From ANME-2 cluster archaeon (GTDB lineage: Archaea > Halobacteriota > Methanosarcinia > Methanosarcinales > Methanocomedenaceae), in contig JAHYIS010000001.1 of NCBI GenBank assembly GCA_019429385.1, positions 1 through 64,000 of the forward strand: 64,000 nucleotides of DNA, read 5' to 3'. The notes beneath the pieces were generated by a model. The model had not been told where the DNA came from. It did no database searches and was given only the letters and a program-made list of their open reading frames with translations. Positions 37,210-46,379 of the stretch are shown one piece after another (position 1 is the first letter of the stretch; each line of letters opens with the position of its first letter). Position numbers and translations under genes: made by a program.

Positions 37210-37668
37210 TTGGCAAGAATGCATACCCGGAGAAGGGGACAGTCAAGATCAACAAAACCACTGAGAAAAGAAGCACCAGAGTGGATCACGTTATCAGCAG
37301 ATGAGATCGAGAAAAAAGTAGTGGAACTTTCCAAACTGGATAATTCCACCAGTAAAGTAGGCATTATCCTGAGGGACATGTATGGTGTTCCTGACATCAC
37401 CTTGTCAACAGGTAAAAAGGTTAGCAAGATACTAAAAGAAAATGATGCTGCACATGAATTGCCTGAAGACTTCACTAACCTGGTGACCAAAGCCTTGAGA
37501 CTCAGGAAACATTTGATCGCTAACCACAAGGACCAGCACAACAAGAGAACCCTCAACACTACCGAAGCAAAGGTAAGGCGCCTGGGTAAATACTACCGCC
37601 GGTCCGGTGTTTTGCCTGTAGATTGGAAATACGATCCCAAGACTGCAGAGCGTTTAATCATCCAGTAG
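37210..37668 (+). CDS. rps15: 30S ribosomal protein S15
   Basis: 152 residues in the archaeal S13e/S15 form: N-terminal extension MARMHTRRRGQSRS, then the S15 core with GVPDITLSTGKK and the basic end TEAKVRRLGKYYRRSGVLP. Begins at a TTG with GGAGG eight bases upstream; the internal ATG at 37219 is less likely. It leads the rps15-recJ-pcc1-serS operon, a common archaeal arrangement for the first three genes. Confidence 0.97.
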   Translation: MARMHTRRRGQSRSTKPLRKEAPEWITLSADEIEKKVVELSKLDNSTSKVGIILRDMYGVPDITLSTGKKVSKILKENDAAHELPEDFTNLVTKALRLRKHLIANHKDQHNKRTLNTTEAKVRRLGKYYRRSGVLPVDWKYDPKTAERLIIQ

Positions 37669-37724
37669 TTTTAGTTGATGGTATATCCATCAACTATTTC
37701 ATCTATTTTTACTATTATCCCTTA

Positions 37725-39032
37725 ATGACTTCAGCGTTGCTTTCTCTTGGACATAAGGTAGCAAAGGCCATTGAAGATTACCGTTTTATACGGATCATTT
37801 CCCACAACGATGCGGATGGTATAACGGCTGCAGGTATCATGTCCATAGCATGCCTGCGGTCCAATATTATATTCCAGACAAGTATTGTCAGTGCTCTCAA
37901 CCAGCAGGTCATAGACAGGGTCAATTCGCATGTGTATGAAAAGGGCGGTGCTGTCCTGTTCTGTGATATGGGCAGCGGCCAGCCCGAATTACTGGAACAG
38001 GTACAGGACGATGTAATAATTATCGACCATCACCAGATAGTGGGGGATCATAGCGGGCGCGTCCAGATCAACCCGATGATGGTGGATATAGACGGTTCAC
38101 GATTTTTATCAGCATCAGGTACAGCCTACTGTGTGGCTCGCGCCATGAACGACAATGTTGACCTGGCAGGGCTGGCACTTACCGGTGCCATCGGGGATAA
38201 GCAGACAATGGAAGGGGCCAACGCAGAGATAGTACGGGAGGCTGTGGATGCAGGAGTTGTCTCCGTTAAACCGGGTCTTCGGATCATGGATGGTGATGTG
38301 AGGGAGGTGTTACAGACAATGACCGAGCCCTACCTGGACACGGCAGGCGACGAGGATGCTACCAGGCAGTTCATGGATGAACTGGGGATAAGCGGTACCC
38401 TGCAGGATATGGGATTGGAAGAACAGACCAGACTGGCCTCGGCCCTGGCGCTGAAAATCGCTCCCCGTGCAGAACCGGGAGCAGTGCAATCGCTGGTCGG
38501 GGATGTGTTCATACTGAACCGGGAAGTGGTTTCGAACATATACAGCCTTGAATGGATGCTTAACTGTTGCGGGAAAATGGACCAGCCTGCTCTGGGTATT
38601 TCCCTGTGCATGAGGGATGCAAATGTGGTGGCTGAGGCGCGGGTATTATCGTCCAGATACCAGAAAACAATAGTGGAACAGGTACGTGCGGCGCAGTCCC
38701 TGGTAAAGGAAATGGAACATATACGGTACGTGGTCCTGGAAAATGTAACGGGTACCGGTATCATCAGCGGTACATTGATACGGTATGTGTACCCGGACAA
38801 GCCTTTCATTACATTGAACAAGGTGGAGGACATGGTCAAGGTATCGGCACGGGGCACCCGGGATCTGGTGGATGGCGGGTTGAACCTGGCTGTAGCCATG
38901 CGCGAGGCTGCCATAAGCGTGGGGGGACAGGGGGGCGGTCACGATATAGCCTCTGGGGGAAGTATACCTCCCGGAAAAAGTGAAGAGTTCCTGGGTGTTG
39001 TGAACAGTATCGTGGGAGGTCAGCTGGCATGA
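37725..39032 (+). CDS. RecJ-like DHH-family phosphoesterase
   Basis: 435 residues from the ATG at 37725; the frame is open back to 37623, but that part overlaps rps15. The DHH-family motifs are seen: RIISHNDADGITAAG, LFCDMGSG and IIDHHQ, followed by a C-terminal DHHA1-type domain ending in GGQGGGHDIASGGSIP. Archaeal homologues include the GINS-associated nuclease. It overlaps pcc1 by four bases. Confidence 0.9.
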   Translation: MTSALLSLGHKVAKAIEDYRFIRIISHNDADGITAAGIMSIACLRSNIIFQTSIVSALNQQVIDRVNSHVYEKGGAVLFCDMGSGQPELLEQVQDDVIIIDHHQIVGDHSGRVQINPMMVDIDGSRFLSASGTAYCVARAMNDNVDLAGLALTGAIGDKQTMEGANAEIVREAVDAGVVSVKPGLRIMDGDVREVLQTMTEPYLDTAGDEDATRQFMDELGISGTLQDMGLEEQTRLASALALKIAPRAEPGAVQSLVGDVFILNREVVSNIYSLEWMLNCCGKMDQPALGISLCMRDANVVAEARVLSSRYQKTIVEQVRAAQSLVKEMEHIRYVVLENVTGTGIISGTLIRYVYPDKPFITLNKVEDMVKVSARGTRDLVDGGLNLAVAMREAAISVGGQGGGHDIASGGSIPPGKSEEFLGVVNSIVGGQLA

Positions 39033-39292
39033 GGATAAGGGGGAAGATCGTGATAAAGAGCGAGAATGCACCTGAAGTGGCTGAAATGATAATCCGCTCA
39101 ATTGAGCCCGACAACCTGAAAAACACCACTACCGAGTATGGAGAAAAATCGGTGACCACATATTTTGAGGCAGAAAAAATAGGAACGTTAATTGCCACTG
39201 TGGACGATTATATTATGAATGCAAGGATAGCGGACGATATTATAAGAGCAGTCAAAAAAGATACAAAAAAGGATAGCGAGGATGATGATTAA
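39029..39292 (+). CDS. pcc1: KEOPS complex subunit Pcc1
   Basis: 87 residues, matching the small dimeric Pcc1 family (SIEPDNLKN near the start; [14 protein letters not shown] at the end). In the KEOPS complex it supports t6A37 modification of ANN-decoding tRNAs. ATG overlaps the stop of the RecJ-like gene, and its TAA overlaps the serS ATG (TAATG), so all are translationally coupled. Confidence 0.85.
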   Translation: MRIRGKIVIKSENAPEVAEMIIRSIEPDNLKNTTTEYGEKSVTTYFEAEKIGTLIATVDDYIMNARIADDIIRAVKKDTKKDSEDDD

Positions 39293-40800
39293 TGGAACTT
39301 CGGTTCAGGATTAAAGGAACGTTTAGGACCAGTGCCGACCCCGGTCCGGCAAAGGATGAGATTTTGGAGCTGCTGGAAAATGCCAGGACTACCATTTTGT
39401 CTAAAGGAGCACCCGAGGGTAAGGGTGCCGAGATAACATCGGTGGAAGTGAATGATAACGGTATTGAACTGGAGATAACATCCGGCAGGTTCGTAAGAGT
39501 ACACGATGCCATGCTGCGGCTTCGAAAACCTCTGGCTGAACTGCTGGGCAAGGGACATCGTATCGGAATCAGGGGTATTGACATTGCAGAATACACGGTT
39601 ACTATTCCATCAGAGAAACCGCTGAAGGCATTGAAGATACCGTATGTGAGCAGCATGGAATACATTGACGGCGCCATTGTGCTTTCACTGGATGTGGGGG
39701 AGTCTGAGATAGAAAAACGCATCCCCGACCGTATCATCACTCTTATCGAGGATAAGGTGGCTGCCCAGTCCTACGGTGGTAAGGGCGAGCACTGGAACCT
39801 GCTGTGGGAGAGCGGCAAAAAGGAGCATGTGTTCACCGATGACCCTACCCAGGAGATGATGAAACGGGGCTGGATAAAGCGGGGAGCCAGCAGGGGCCAG
39901 TGGATACACGGGCCGCAGAGCGTTGCTGTGTTTCGGGCATTTGAGCGTATCGTTATCGAGGAGATCGTGAAACCGCTGGGGTACAGGGAGATGATATTCC
40001 CCAAACTGGTGACCTGGGATGTGTGGCAGCGTTCAGGTCATGCCAAGGGTGTGTATCCTGAGATATACTATGTATGTCCGCCCAAGACCCGTGACCCCGA
40101 GTTCTGGGAAGAGGTGGCTGACCATTATAAGGTGACCCTGGAAGTACCTCTTGACAAGATAGCAGAGAAGATCGACAAGCCTATTGGCGGACTATGTTAT
40201 GCCCAGTGCCCGCCGTTCTGGCCGTTCCTGCAGGGTGAGACCATGCCTGATGACGGGCTGCCTCTGTATGTGTTCGACCGCAGCGGCACGTCACACAGGT
40301 ATGAGAGCGGGGGCATCCATGGTATGGAGCGGGTGGATGAGTTCCACCGTATCGAACTGGTGTTCCTGGGTACCCCTGACCAGGTGGTTGCTCATTCCGA
40401 GGCTATGCAGGAGCGGTACAAGCATATTTTCAATGATATATTGGACCTGGAGTGGAGGACTGCCTGGGTGACACCATGGTTCATGGCGCAGGAAGGGCTG
40501 GCCGGGCTAGCAACCGAGACGAGGGTGGGTACTATAGATTACGAGGCTGTAATGCCGTACCGGGGCGAGGACAGCGAGTGGCTGGAATTCCAGAACATGA
40601 GCGTGAACGGGGATAAGTATCCGAAAGGGTTCAATGTGAAGTGCCAGAGCAACCAGGAGTTGTGGTCGGGATGCAGCGGTATCGGGCTTGAGCGCTGGGC
40701 GAGTGCTTTTTATGCCCAGAAGGGGCTGGACCCGGATAAGTGGCCGGATGCTTTCAGGGAGATTGTGGGGGAATTGCCTGAGGGGATACGGTTCCTTTAG
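39292..40800 (+). CDS. serS: Seryl-tRNA synthetase, methanogen-type (type 2)
   Basis: 502 residues, matching the rare SerRS form confined mostly to methanogens. It has a divergent N-terminal tRNA-binding domain, a class II core with the zinc site typical of this form (conserved Cys in [12 protein letters not shown] and in [15 protein letters not shown]) and motif 2-like FEYRFD/YESGG equivalents ([10 protein letters not shown]). It charges tRNA-Ser. The final 149 bases, including the stop, reappear beyond the PIN toxin pair at 41523-41672. Confidence 0.93.
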   Translation: MELRFRIKGTFRTSADPGPAKDEILELLENARTTILSKGAPEGKGAEITSVEVNDNGIELEITSGRFVRVHDAMLRLRKPLAELLGKGHRIGIRGIDIAEYTVTIPSEKPLKALKIPYVSSMEYIDGAIVLSLDVGESEIEKRIPDRIITLIEDKVAAQSYGGKGEHWNLLWESGKKEHVFTDDPTQEMMKRGWIKRGASRGQWIHGPQSVAVFRAFERIVIEEIVKPLGYREMIFPKLVTWDVWQRSGHAKGVYPEIYYVCPPKTRDPEFWEEVADHYKVTLEVPLDKIAEKIDKPIGGLCYAQCPPFWPFLQGETMPDDGLPLYVFDRSGTSHRYESGGIHGMERVDEFHRIELVFLGTPDQVVAHSEAMQERYKHIFNDILDLEWRTAWVTPWFMAQEGLAGLATETRVGTIDYEAVMPYRGEDSEWLEFQNMSVNGDKYPKGFNVKCQSNQELWSGCSGIGLERWASAFYAQKGLDPDKWPDAFREIVGELPEGIRFL

Positions 40801-40804
40801 GATG
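40656..40804 (+). repeat. Direct repeat, copy in the intact serS 3' end
   Basis: Last 49 codons of serS plus the next four bases. It pairs with 41523-41672. There are six differences within the coding part: five synonymous (GAG/GAA, TTG/TTA, GGG/GGT, GAA/GAG, CCT/CCC) and one Gln/Arg. Confidence 0.9.
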
Positions 40805-40861
40805 GGATTATGTCGATAACCTCACACAACTATTTAAACAACAAGAATAAAAATAAGATTC

Positions 40862-41083
40862 ATGGCAGATGGTGAGATTATCGAGAAAATAGCATCTATA
40901 GACGAACAGGTACATGACTTAAGAAAGATGGTTCTCGAAAGCGGTAGTGGCATAAATGAAGAGGAAACTAAATCCGCAGCAAGAGCATGGCTTACTGAAG
41001 CAAAAAGGCTCGAAACGAAATGGCCCAAAACAGCCCCGCCTGTCCTTGAGATGACAAAAAAGGACAGGAGACATAATGAATGA
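40862..41083 (+). CDS. Putative antitoxin of a PIN toxin pair
   Basis: 73 residues, charged and helical (EKIASIDEQVHDLRKMVLES...), overlapping the PIN gene by four bases. I see no clear DNA-binding fold. Position and size are those of a VapB-like antitoxin. A promoter-like TTTAAA lies in the 60-base gap after serS. Confidence 0.65.
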   Translation: MADGEIIEKIASIDEQVHDLRKMVLESGSGINEEETKSAARAWLTEAKRLETKWPKTAPPVLEMTKKDRRHNE

Positions 41084-41502
41084 AACCGATTTGCATTGAT
41101 GCAAATGTTTTTATTGCCTCAATAAAAGGGGAAGAGACTTATTCTTCTGATTGTAGACGAGTAATACAGGCAGTAGCTGATGGTAAATTCTATCTTATTG
41201 AGCCTGCGATCTGCTTAACTGAGGTTATACGAAACATTTCAAAGTACTTAGGAATGGAAGCAGGAAAGACTTTGGAGAACAACCTCCTGCGCATGGTCTC
41301 TATATGGGAATTGTGTGACGTTCATTTCTGTACTAATGCAGGTTATACGGGGGCGCTATACGGGACTTATGCATTGGACTCTATTTATTTTGAAACCGCC
41401 CTGAAGCACCAAGCAGTCCTTGTAACACTGGACGATAAAGATTTTTTACAAAGAATAAAAGGACGGGTTGGGATAGAAGTATGTCACCCAAAAGAGTTTT
41501 AA
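41080..41502 (+). CDS. vapC: PIN-domain toxin (VapC-like)
   Basis: 140 residues. Starts ICIDANVFIASIKGEE with the first catalytic Asp; a conserved Glu follows in CLTEVIRNI; the later acidic pair is in YALDSIYFETALK and TLDDKDF. A typical type II toxin ribonuclease. Its last codons (HPKEF, stop) lie at the edge of the repeated serS sequence, where weak similarity to serS (YPKGFN) can still be seen. Confidence 0.85.
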   Translation: MKPICIDANVFIASIKGEETYSSDCRRVIQAVADGKFYLIEPAICLTEVIRNISKYLGMEAGKTLENNLLRMVSIWELCDVHFCTNAGYTGALYGTYALDSIYFETALKHQAVLVTLDDKDFLQRIKGRVGIEVCHPKEF

Positions 41503-41522
41503 TTTGAAATGCCAGAAGAAGT

Positions 41523-41672
41523 AGGAATTATGGTCGGGATGCAGCGGTATCGGGCTTGAGCGCTGGGCGAGTGCTTTTTATGCCCGGAAGGGGCTGGACC
41601 CGGATAAGTGGCCGGATGCTTTCAGGGAGATTGTGGGTGAGTTGCCCGAGGGGATACGGTTCCTTTAGGATG
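41523..41672 (+). pseudogene. Displaced 3' end of serS (direct repeat copy)
   Basis: Reads in the serS frame from a point equivalent to residue 454 through the stop and four bases beyond, about 95 percent identical to the end of serS. It has no start. The differences are nearly all silent, so it was part of a working gene until recently or came from a related strain. Confidence 0.9.
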
Positions 41673-41747
41673 CGGGAACTTAATTCCTAAACCAAACACT
41701 TAATCCAATACCTGAAGATTAACCTGGTGACAGCTATCCAAATAGAA

Positions 41748-42344
41748 TCACCAGGTAACCACTTCCCATAATATAAGCGCAACAATGGCAATTTCAAGTA
41801 AGATGTTCAGTCGTTCGGTGGAAAATTGCCTCGCCATATTGTAAAGCTCCTGCAGGGTATCAATCTTATGCTGCACAACTTTTTCAAAATCCCACACCTT
41901 AAGCGTATTGAGCATCCTCATATACACAGACTGATAGTACCAGTCAGGACTGATCTTATGGGGGTTCATCAGGTCTTCAATATCATCAAGGATAACAAGT
42001 TCGATCTCGCTTACCCTGAGCAATGATTTCTCAAATTTCGGTGCCCATGATAAGGTGTAAAACCTTGAACTTTGGAGTTTTTTAATTGCTAAAAAAGCAT
42101 TTGCAATCTCCGAATCAATTTTGCGGTCATATATCTGGAATAAAAGTAAAAGCGAAATCGAAAGTTCAAGCAATTCCCGAAGATCCTCTTGATAATCCTC
42201 ACAGCCCAGGATGAAAGCACCCTCTGATGAAACAAGATACAGATCTTCATCATAATACGAGAGGTCAGTTCCCATTTTTTCTGCGATCTCTTTACCATGC
42301 AATGCACGAATGGACGTTTCCCCTGAGAGGAAACGAGTGATCAA
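41748..42344 (-). CDS. C-terminal half of a DUF155/RMD1-like membrane-anchored protein
   Basis: 198 residues from a TTG. The region SEIELVILDDIEDLMNPHKI and the final transmembrane helix (NILLEIAIVALILWEVV) resemble the C-terminus of the DUF155 (RMD1/YagE) family. The frame is continuous with the upstream ORF (42354-42848) apart from one TAA, so this is probably the second part of one interrupted gene. GGAG only two bases from the TTG makes independent initiation doubtful. Confidence 0.6.
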   Translation of the reverse strand: MITRFLSGETSIRALHGKEIAEKMGTDLSYYDEDLYLVSSEGAFILGCEDYQEDLRELLELSISLLLLFQIYDRKIDSEIANAFLAIKKLQSSRFYTLSWAPKFEKSLLRVSEIELVILDDIEDLMNPHKISPDWYYQSVYMRMLNTLKVWDFEKVVQHKIDTLQELYNMARQFSTERLNILLEIAIVALILWEVVTW

Positions 42345-42353
42345 TTCTCCATA

Positions 42354-42848
42354 TTATTCTTTTAGACCTTTTTCGTCCAGTCTGGGCAAATAATCTCGTA
42401 TTTTCAGGGTGATATATCGGTTTATGACGGGATGATACGATATCTTCTTTCCCGGATTGAGTTTTTCACGGACTTCATTTATCTTTTTATTGGTAAAGGA
42501 ATGAAAATCAAGCCCATCAAGAATGATCTTAATGGAATGAATTGCATCCATTATGCTATTGATGATAATACGGTCCCTTATCTCCACTTCAATACGTACT
42601 ATCGAAACACCTGCGATAAAAATATCAGTAGATATATTAGCATGACATTTGATGATATCATTGCCTGTAGTAATAAACGCTACAACTTCTGACGTATCAA
42701 ATACAATGGGCTTATTCCATCTTTCTGCAATAACTTCAGAGCCCAATAGTTCTGTAAGATGAGTTTTCTCCACTTCCCCGCCATGCCCAAATGCAACCAG
42801 TATGGTGAGCCTGCCATTTATCAGAATTAGATCATCTATAGGTTCCAT
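42354..42848 (-). CDS. N-terminal half of a DUF155/RMD1-like protein
   Basis: 164 residues, mixed alpha/beta, with an early strand-rich part (DDLILINGRLTILVAFGHGG, IVFDTSEVVAFITTGND). The N-terminal half of DUF155-type proteins is similar in size. It stops at TAA (42354), and after YGE the same frame goes on in the next ORF. One CAA-to-TAA change would explain the split. A true two-gene arrangement is possible. Confidence 0.6.
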   Translation of the reverse strand: MEPIDDLILINGRLTILVAFGHGGEVEKTHLTELLGSEVIAERWNKPIVFDTSEVVAFITTGNDIIKCHANISTDIFIAGVSIVRIEVEIRDRIIINSIMDAIHSIKIILDGLDFHSFTNKKINEVREKLNPGKKISYHPVINRYITLKIRDYLPRLDEKGLKE

Positions 42849-43309
42849 ATAAAAAAATATATTTGTTATCTATATAAATTCTCTTAAGTATGGTTGCCTG
42901 GTGCTCTGTCAATGAGACAGTAGTTAAACTCTCTTGCCATTCTTTTCTTTTCTTTTCTTTTCTCTTCCCTTCCCTTCATCCAGGTGGTCATCCCGAACTG
43001 CTCTCACTCTATTTTATGGGGGTTGGCAGGTGTTTAAATGATATTGTGCATATTACAGGGATATCACTGGAGGACCTCCTTATCTCCTGCATCAATGTGC
43101 CATCACAAACCTGAAACATCGAAAGACCAACGACACCTTCCTGACGTAATCCTCATTCGTCTCATTGAACTCAATCCGGCTTATAACTGCAATCTGGTTT
43201 TTATCATTGTGTTCCATTTTTACATTTCATTTTTTACCAGTAGCCAGTACTGTTCCCGGTCGCATCAGCAGTTATTTTAATAGGATAACATCAAAATATA
43301 GGTAAGAAA
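42849..43309. other. Intergenic region with a pyrimidine tract
   Basis: About 460 bases between the DUF155-like gene and the HD-domain gene. It contains the TTTTC repeat at 42937-42977 and AT-rich promoter-like sequence close to both genes (42850-42885; 43270-43300). The frames present have no ribosome binding sites, and I recognise no gene. Confidence 0.45.
42937..42977. repeat. Polypyrimidine tract, short tandem TTTTC repeats
   Basis: Some 40 bases made of C and T, mostly CTTTT units followed by CCCTT units. Such homopurine/homopyrimidine tracts are slippage-prone and can form unusual DNA structure. Confidence 0.7.
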
Positions 43310-43966
43310 ATGTCTCGTATAATGAAACAAATCGAAAACGCGGCCAGAAGTATTCTGGAAAACGCACCCAGTGCAGGTCACGATATCACCCACTCCTTGC
43401 GTGTCCGGGACCTGTGCCTGTATCTTGCTCAGGAAGAAGGTGGTGATAGTCAGGTCCTTGAAGCTGCTGCCCTGTTACATGACATCGGCCGCCCTGCCGA
43501 GTTCAAGGACCCGGATACTGACCATGCTGTCATATCCGCACAACTGGCACCCGGTATACTCAGCGGTGCAGGATTTCCATCCCGGAATATTCCTGCCGTG
43601 GTCTATGCAATAAAGCATCACCGCCATAGTTCAGGAGTAGTACCGGACACACTGGAAGCCAGGATATTGCAGGACGCAGACAGGCTGGACATTTCGGGAG
43701 CTGTGGGGGCAGCCATGACCTTCGCATATTCGGGTGCAATGAACCGTTCACTGTACCATTCCGGCGACCCCCTGGGAGAGCACAGGCAACTGGACGGGGA
43801 TGAATATGCACTGGACCATATCCTCTCAAAACTTACCCATCTCCCACGCACAATGCATACCGTCACTGCCCGCCAGATGGCTGAGGAGCGCAGCAGGTTC
43901 CTGAACGGATTTGTGGAGCAACTGGCAGGCGAAATAACATGTTGCAGGAGGCAGCAGGATGAGTAA
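43310..43966 (+). CDS. HD-domain phosphohydrolase
   Basis: 218 residues. The HD signature is complete: HDITHSLRV supplies the first His, LLHDIGRP the His-Asp pair, and HHRHSS and DADRLDISG the later ligands. It resembles the YedJ/PF1503-like small HD hydrolases acting on nucleotides or related phosphoesters. GGTAAG precedes the ATG. It overlaps the NUDIX gene by eight bases, so the two hydrolases are coupled. Confidence 0.9.
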   Translation: MSRIMKQIENAARSILENAPSAGHDITHSLRVRDLCLYLAQEEGGDSQVLEAAALLHDIGRPAEFKDPDTDHAVISAQLAPGILSGAGFPSRNIPAVVYAIKHHRHSSGVVPDTLEARILQDADRLDISGAVGAAMTFAYSGAMNRSLYHSGDPLGEHRQLDGDEYALDHILSKLTHLPRTMHTVTARQMAEERSRFLNGFVEQLAGEITCCRRQQDE

Positions 43967-44384
43967 ACCCCAAACCCCCCTCCTGACCGTGGACATATTG
44001 ATCGTGTCAACCGGGAAGCTCGTTCTTATTCGCCGCAGGAATCCCCCGTTCCAGGGCCACTGGGCATTGCCCGGAGGGTTTGTTGAGGTCGGTGAGACCG
44101 TGGAAGAGGCTGCTATGCGTGAAGCACACGAGGAGACAGGTCTCAGTGTGGATTTGAAGGGGCTGGTGGGCGTGTTCTCTGAACCGGGCCGCGATCCCAG
44201 AGGACATACTGTTAGCATCTGCTTTGCTGCAATAGGCCATGGTACCCTGCAAGCATCCTCGGATGCACAGGATGTAGCGCTGTTCGACCTTGACGACCTG
44301 CCCCCCCTGGCCTTTGACCATCTTCAGGTCATTAATACGGGGCGGCAGAAAATACAGGAACTTATGCATCAAGTTCTGCATTGA
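43959..44384 (+). CDS. NUDIX hydrolase (ADP-ribose pyrophosphatase-like)
   Basis: 141 residues. The Nudix box GGFVEVGETVEEAAMREAHEETGL (in pieces GGFVEVGETVE and AAMREAHEETGL) is intact, at residues 40-62. Likely hydrolyses ADP-ribose or a related nucleoside diphosphate derivative. It is coupled to the HD-domain gene and overlaps the convergent DUF5806-like gene at its 3' end. Confidence 0.92.
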   Translation: MSKPQTPLLTVDILIVSTGKLVLIRRRNPPFQGHWALPGGFVEVGETVEEAAMREAHEETGLSVDLKGLVGVFSEPGRDPRGHTVSICFAAIGHGTLQASSDAQDVALFDLDDLPPLAFDHLQVINTGRQKIQELMHQVLH

Positions 44385-44835
44385 TGCGACGCAGTACCTC
44401 TAACATCATACCCTGCACATCTTCGGCATGGTTTTCACTTTTGTTCCCGTCTTCCATATCCAGCAGGACGCTTATGTTTGTCGTGATCTTTTCCAGTATG
44501 TCAAGCATCTCGTTCTTTGAAATTAGCCCGCTGTAATATGAATAGAACAATGTGGTGCCTGAGCGCTCAAGTTTATTCTTGAACGAAGCCCTGGCATTGG
44601 AAACCTCCTGCCTTGAATACGGTTCATTGCAAAAAGGCACAAGCTCAGGCAGGTTCTTTCCGATCCAGGTCATCTCGCATCGCCCCCCCGCATTCTTGAA
44701 ATCTGCACAGAGCCGGGCAATAACCCATTCCCTGGCCGTGAGATGCGTTGTCTGTTTTAACAACCTTGTGACCTGTGAATGGTCTTTTTTATCCATTTTC
44801 TTGAATTTTTCGTACTTCATGGTCTTCCCGTCCAA
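44362..44835 (-). CDS. DUF5806-like protein
   Basis: 157 residues with the pattern KYEKFKKMDKKD, TAREWVIARLCADFK and GKNLPELVPFCNEPYSRQEV, which I associate with the archaeal DUF5806 family. Helical and soluble; function unknown. Its end overlaps the NUDIX gene by 23 bases on the opposite strand. Confidence 0.7.
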   Translation of the reverse strand: MDGKTMKYEKFKKMDKKDHSQVTRLLKQTTHLTAREWVIARLCADFKNAGGRCEMTWIGKNLPELVPFCNEPYSRQEVSNARASFKNKLERSGTTLFYSYYSGLISKNEMLDILEKITTNISVLLDMEDGNKSENHAEDVQGMMLEVLRRINAELDA

Positions 44836-44878
44836 TGTATGACAACCATTGTATTACATCTAATCTTACTTCATATGA

Positions 44879-44891
44879 TTTAAATATATTA
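44879..44891 (+). promoter_or_regulatory. TATA box of the universal stress protein gene
   Basis: TTTAAATATATTA 21 bases before the ATG at 44912, implying a very short leader. Confidence 0.45.
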
Positions 44892-44911
44892 TGGATAACA
44901 ATTAAAGTCCG

Positions 44912-45322
44912 ATGAAAATACTGCTCCCCATAGACGGGTCTGAATATTCTAAAAGGGCTGCACAGGTAGCTTTGAGAATAGCTAAACTGCACTCAGGCCA
45001 GATTTTTCTTTTACATGTAATAGCTCCCTCTGGCCAGGAAAGGAAAAAGTGGATGGAGGAAGGAGCTCAAAAACTGCTTCAGGTCTACAAGGAATCAATG
45101 ATTAACGAGGGTCTGGATGAAGCCTGTATCACCACCCTTATTGAGAATGGAGACCCTGCAGACCAGATAATCGACACCGCGAATCTAAGGGGTGTGAACA
45201 GGATAATCATGGGCACACATGGCAAGACCGGACTGAAGAAGCTGGCAGGCAGTGTTACCGAAAAAGTGCTTCGTAATTCAAAGGTGCTGGTACTGGGAGT
45301 ACCGCCCAACTATGAGATATGA
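44912..45322 (+). CDS. Universal stress protein UspA family
   Basis: 136 residues, starting MKILLPIDGSEYSKRA. The ATP-binding end motif GTHGKTGLKKLAGSVTEKVLRNSKV (G-x2-G-x9-G-S/T type) is present. A single-domain, ATP-binding-type stress protein. It is followed 18-33 bases later by the ROK kinase gene. Confidence 0.93.
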   Translation: MKILLPIDGSEYSKRAAQVALRIAKLHSGQIFLLHVIAPSGQERKKWMEEGAQKLLQVYKESMINEGLDEACITTLIENGDPADQIIDTANLRGVNRIIMGTHGKTGLKKLAGSVTEKVLRNSKVLVLGVPPNYEI

Positions 45323-45354
45323 AGGACAATGTTAGATAAATGGAGTTCGTTACT

Positions 45355-46362
45355 ATGACCGGACCGTATCTGGCTGGTGTGGATATTGGCGGCACAAAAA
45401 TAACCGTAAGTCTGGCAAATGCCGGGGGGATCCCAGTCAAGGTCTACCAGCATACCAGGCTCGAAGGCACCCATACGGTAATACCTGAGCAAGTTGATTT
45501 TCTGTTAGGATATGCCTGCGAACAATCAGGAGTTCAGCCGGATACTATCATGGCTGTGGGTGTTAGTTCCTGCGGTCCTTTTGTGAAAGAAACGGGCCAG
45601 GTGCAATTGGTGGCGCCCAACCTGTGTGGCGGGCTTGTAAAAGGCAAAGGCATCATTTCCAATAACTGGACCCGGATACCACTGGAAGCTGTATTATCAC
45701 GCCGGTGGAGCACTTTGAAGATAGAGAATGATGCTGTGGCTGCAGTAGTGGCCGAAAGGCTGTTCGGTGCAGGCAGGGGCGAAGATGACCTGGTATATAT
45801 CACCTGGAGCACGGGAATTGGTAGTGGCGCCTATAGTGACGGCAGGTTGATACATGGTAAGAACGGCAATGCTCCTCATATCGGGCACATATACCTGGCA
45901 GAGGGCGGTCCCCGGTGTGGTTGCGGTAATTTCGGGGACATGGAATCCCTGGTGTCCGGGGTGGCCATTGCCCGGGATCTTGGTGGGGGTGGGACCGCAG
46001 AGGACGTGTTCAATGCTTGCCGGAGTGGGGACCGGAAGGCCAATGAGATCATCAGCAGGGCCGTGAGGAACTTTGCCAGGGGCCTGGCCTCCCTGAATGC
46101 CATACTGGATACAAAGGTTATTGTTATCGGGGGTAGCGTGTTCATGAACAACATTGATATCCTGCTACCTGCCATCAGGGACGAGTTCTACCGGTCGTTC
46201 CCTGTGCTCTCAGAAGAGGTGGATATAAGGCCATCCGCACTTGGCTCCTACCTGGGGGATATGGCTGCGTTAAGCCTTGTCATGCCTGGTGACTGGATAC
46301 GGGAATGGCAGGATAAGAGACTGTGGGAACATGCACCTCCGGTGATCATGCTGGACAGGTAG
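45355..46362 (+). CDS. ROK-family sugar kinase (glucokinase-like)
   Basis: 335 residues from the ATG at 45355, preferred over 45340 because GGAG is suitably placed and the family starts near GVDIGGTK. The phosphate loop (GVDIGGTKITVSL), the sugar and ATP site motifs (STGIGSGAYSDG, NAPHIGHIYL), and the ROK zinc motif CGCGNFG with the preceding His are seen. It phosphorylates glucose or a related hexose with ATP. Confidence 0.85.
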   Translation: MTGPYLAGVDIGGTKITVSLANAGGIPVKVYQHTRLEGTHTVIPEQVDFLLGYACEQSGVQPDTIMAVGVSSCGPFVKETGQVQLVAPNLCGGLVKGKGIISNNWTRIPLEAVLSRRWSTLKIENDAVAAVVAERLFGAGRGEDDLVYITWSTGIGSGAYSDGRLIHGKNGNAPHIGHIYLAEGGPRCGCGNFGDMESLVSGVAIARDLGGGGTAEDVFNACRSGDRKANEIISRAVRNFARGLASLNAILDTKVIVIGGSVFMNNIDILLPAIRDEFYRSFPVLSEEVDIRPSALGSYLGDMAALSLVMPGDWIREWQDKRLWEHAPPVIMLDR

Positions 46363-46379
46363 CTGCAGGGTACACTACC

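Noticed and set aside
42937-42977. Pyrimidine tract as a CRISPR-like or functional repeat array
   Set aside because: Units are five bases without spacers; this is a simple slippage tract. No CRISPR array is present in the window.
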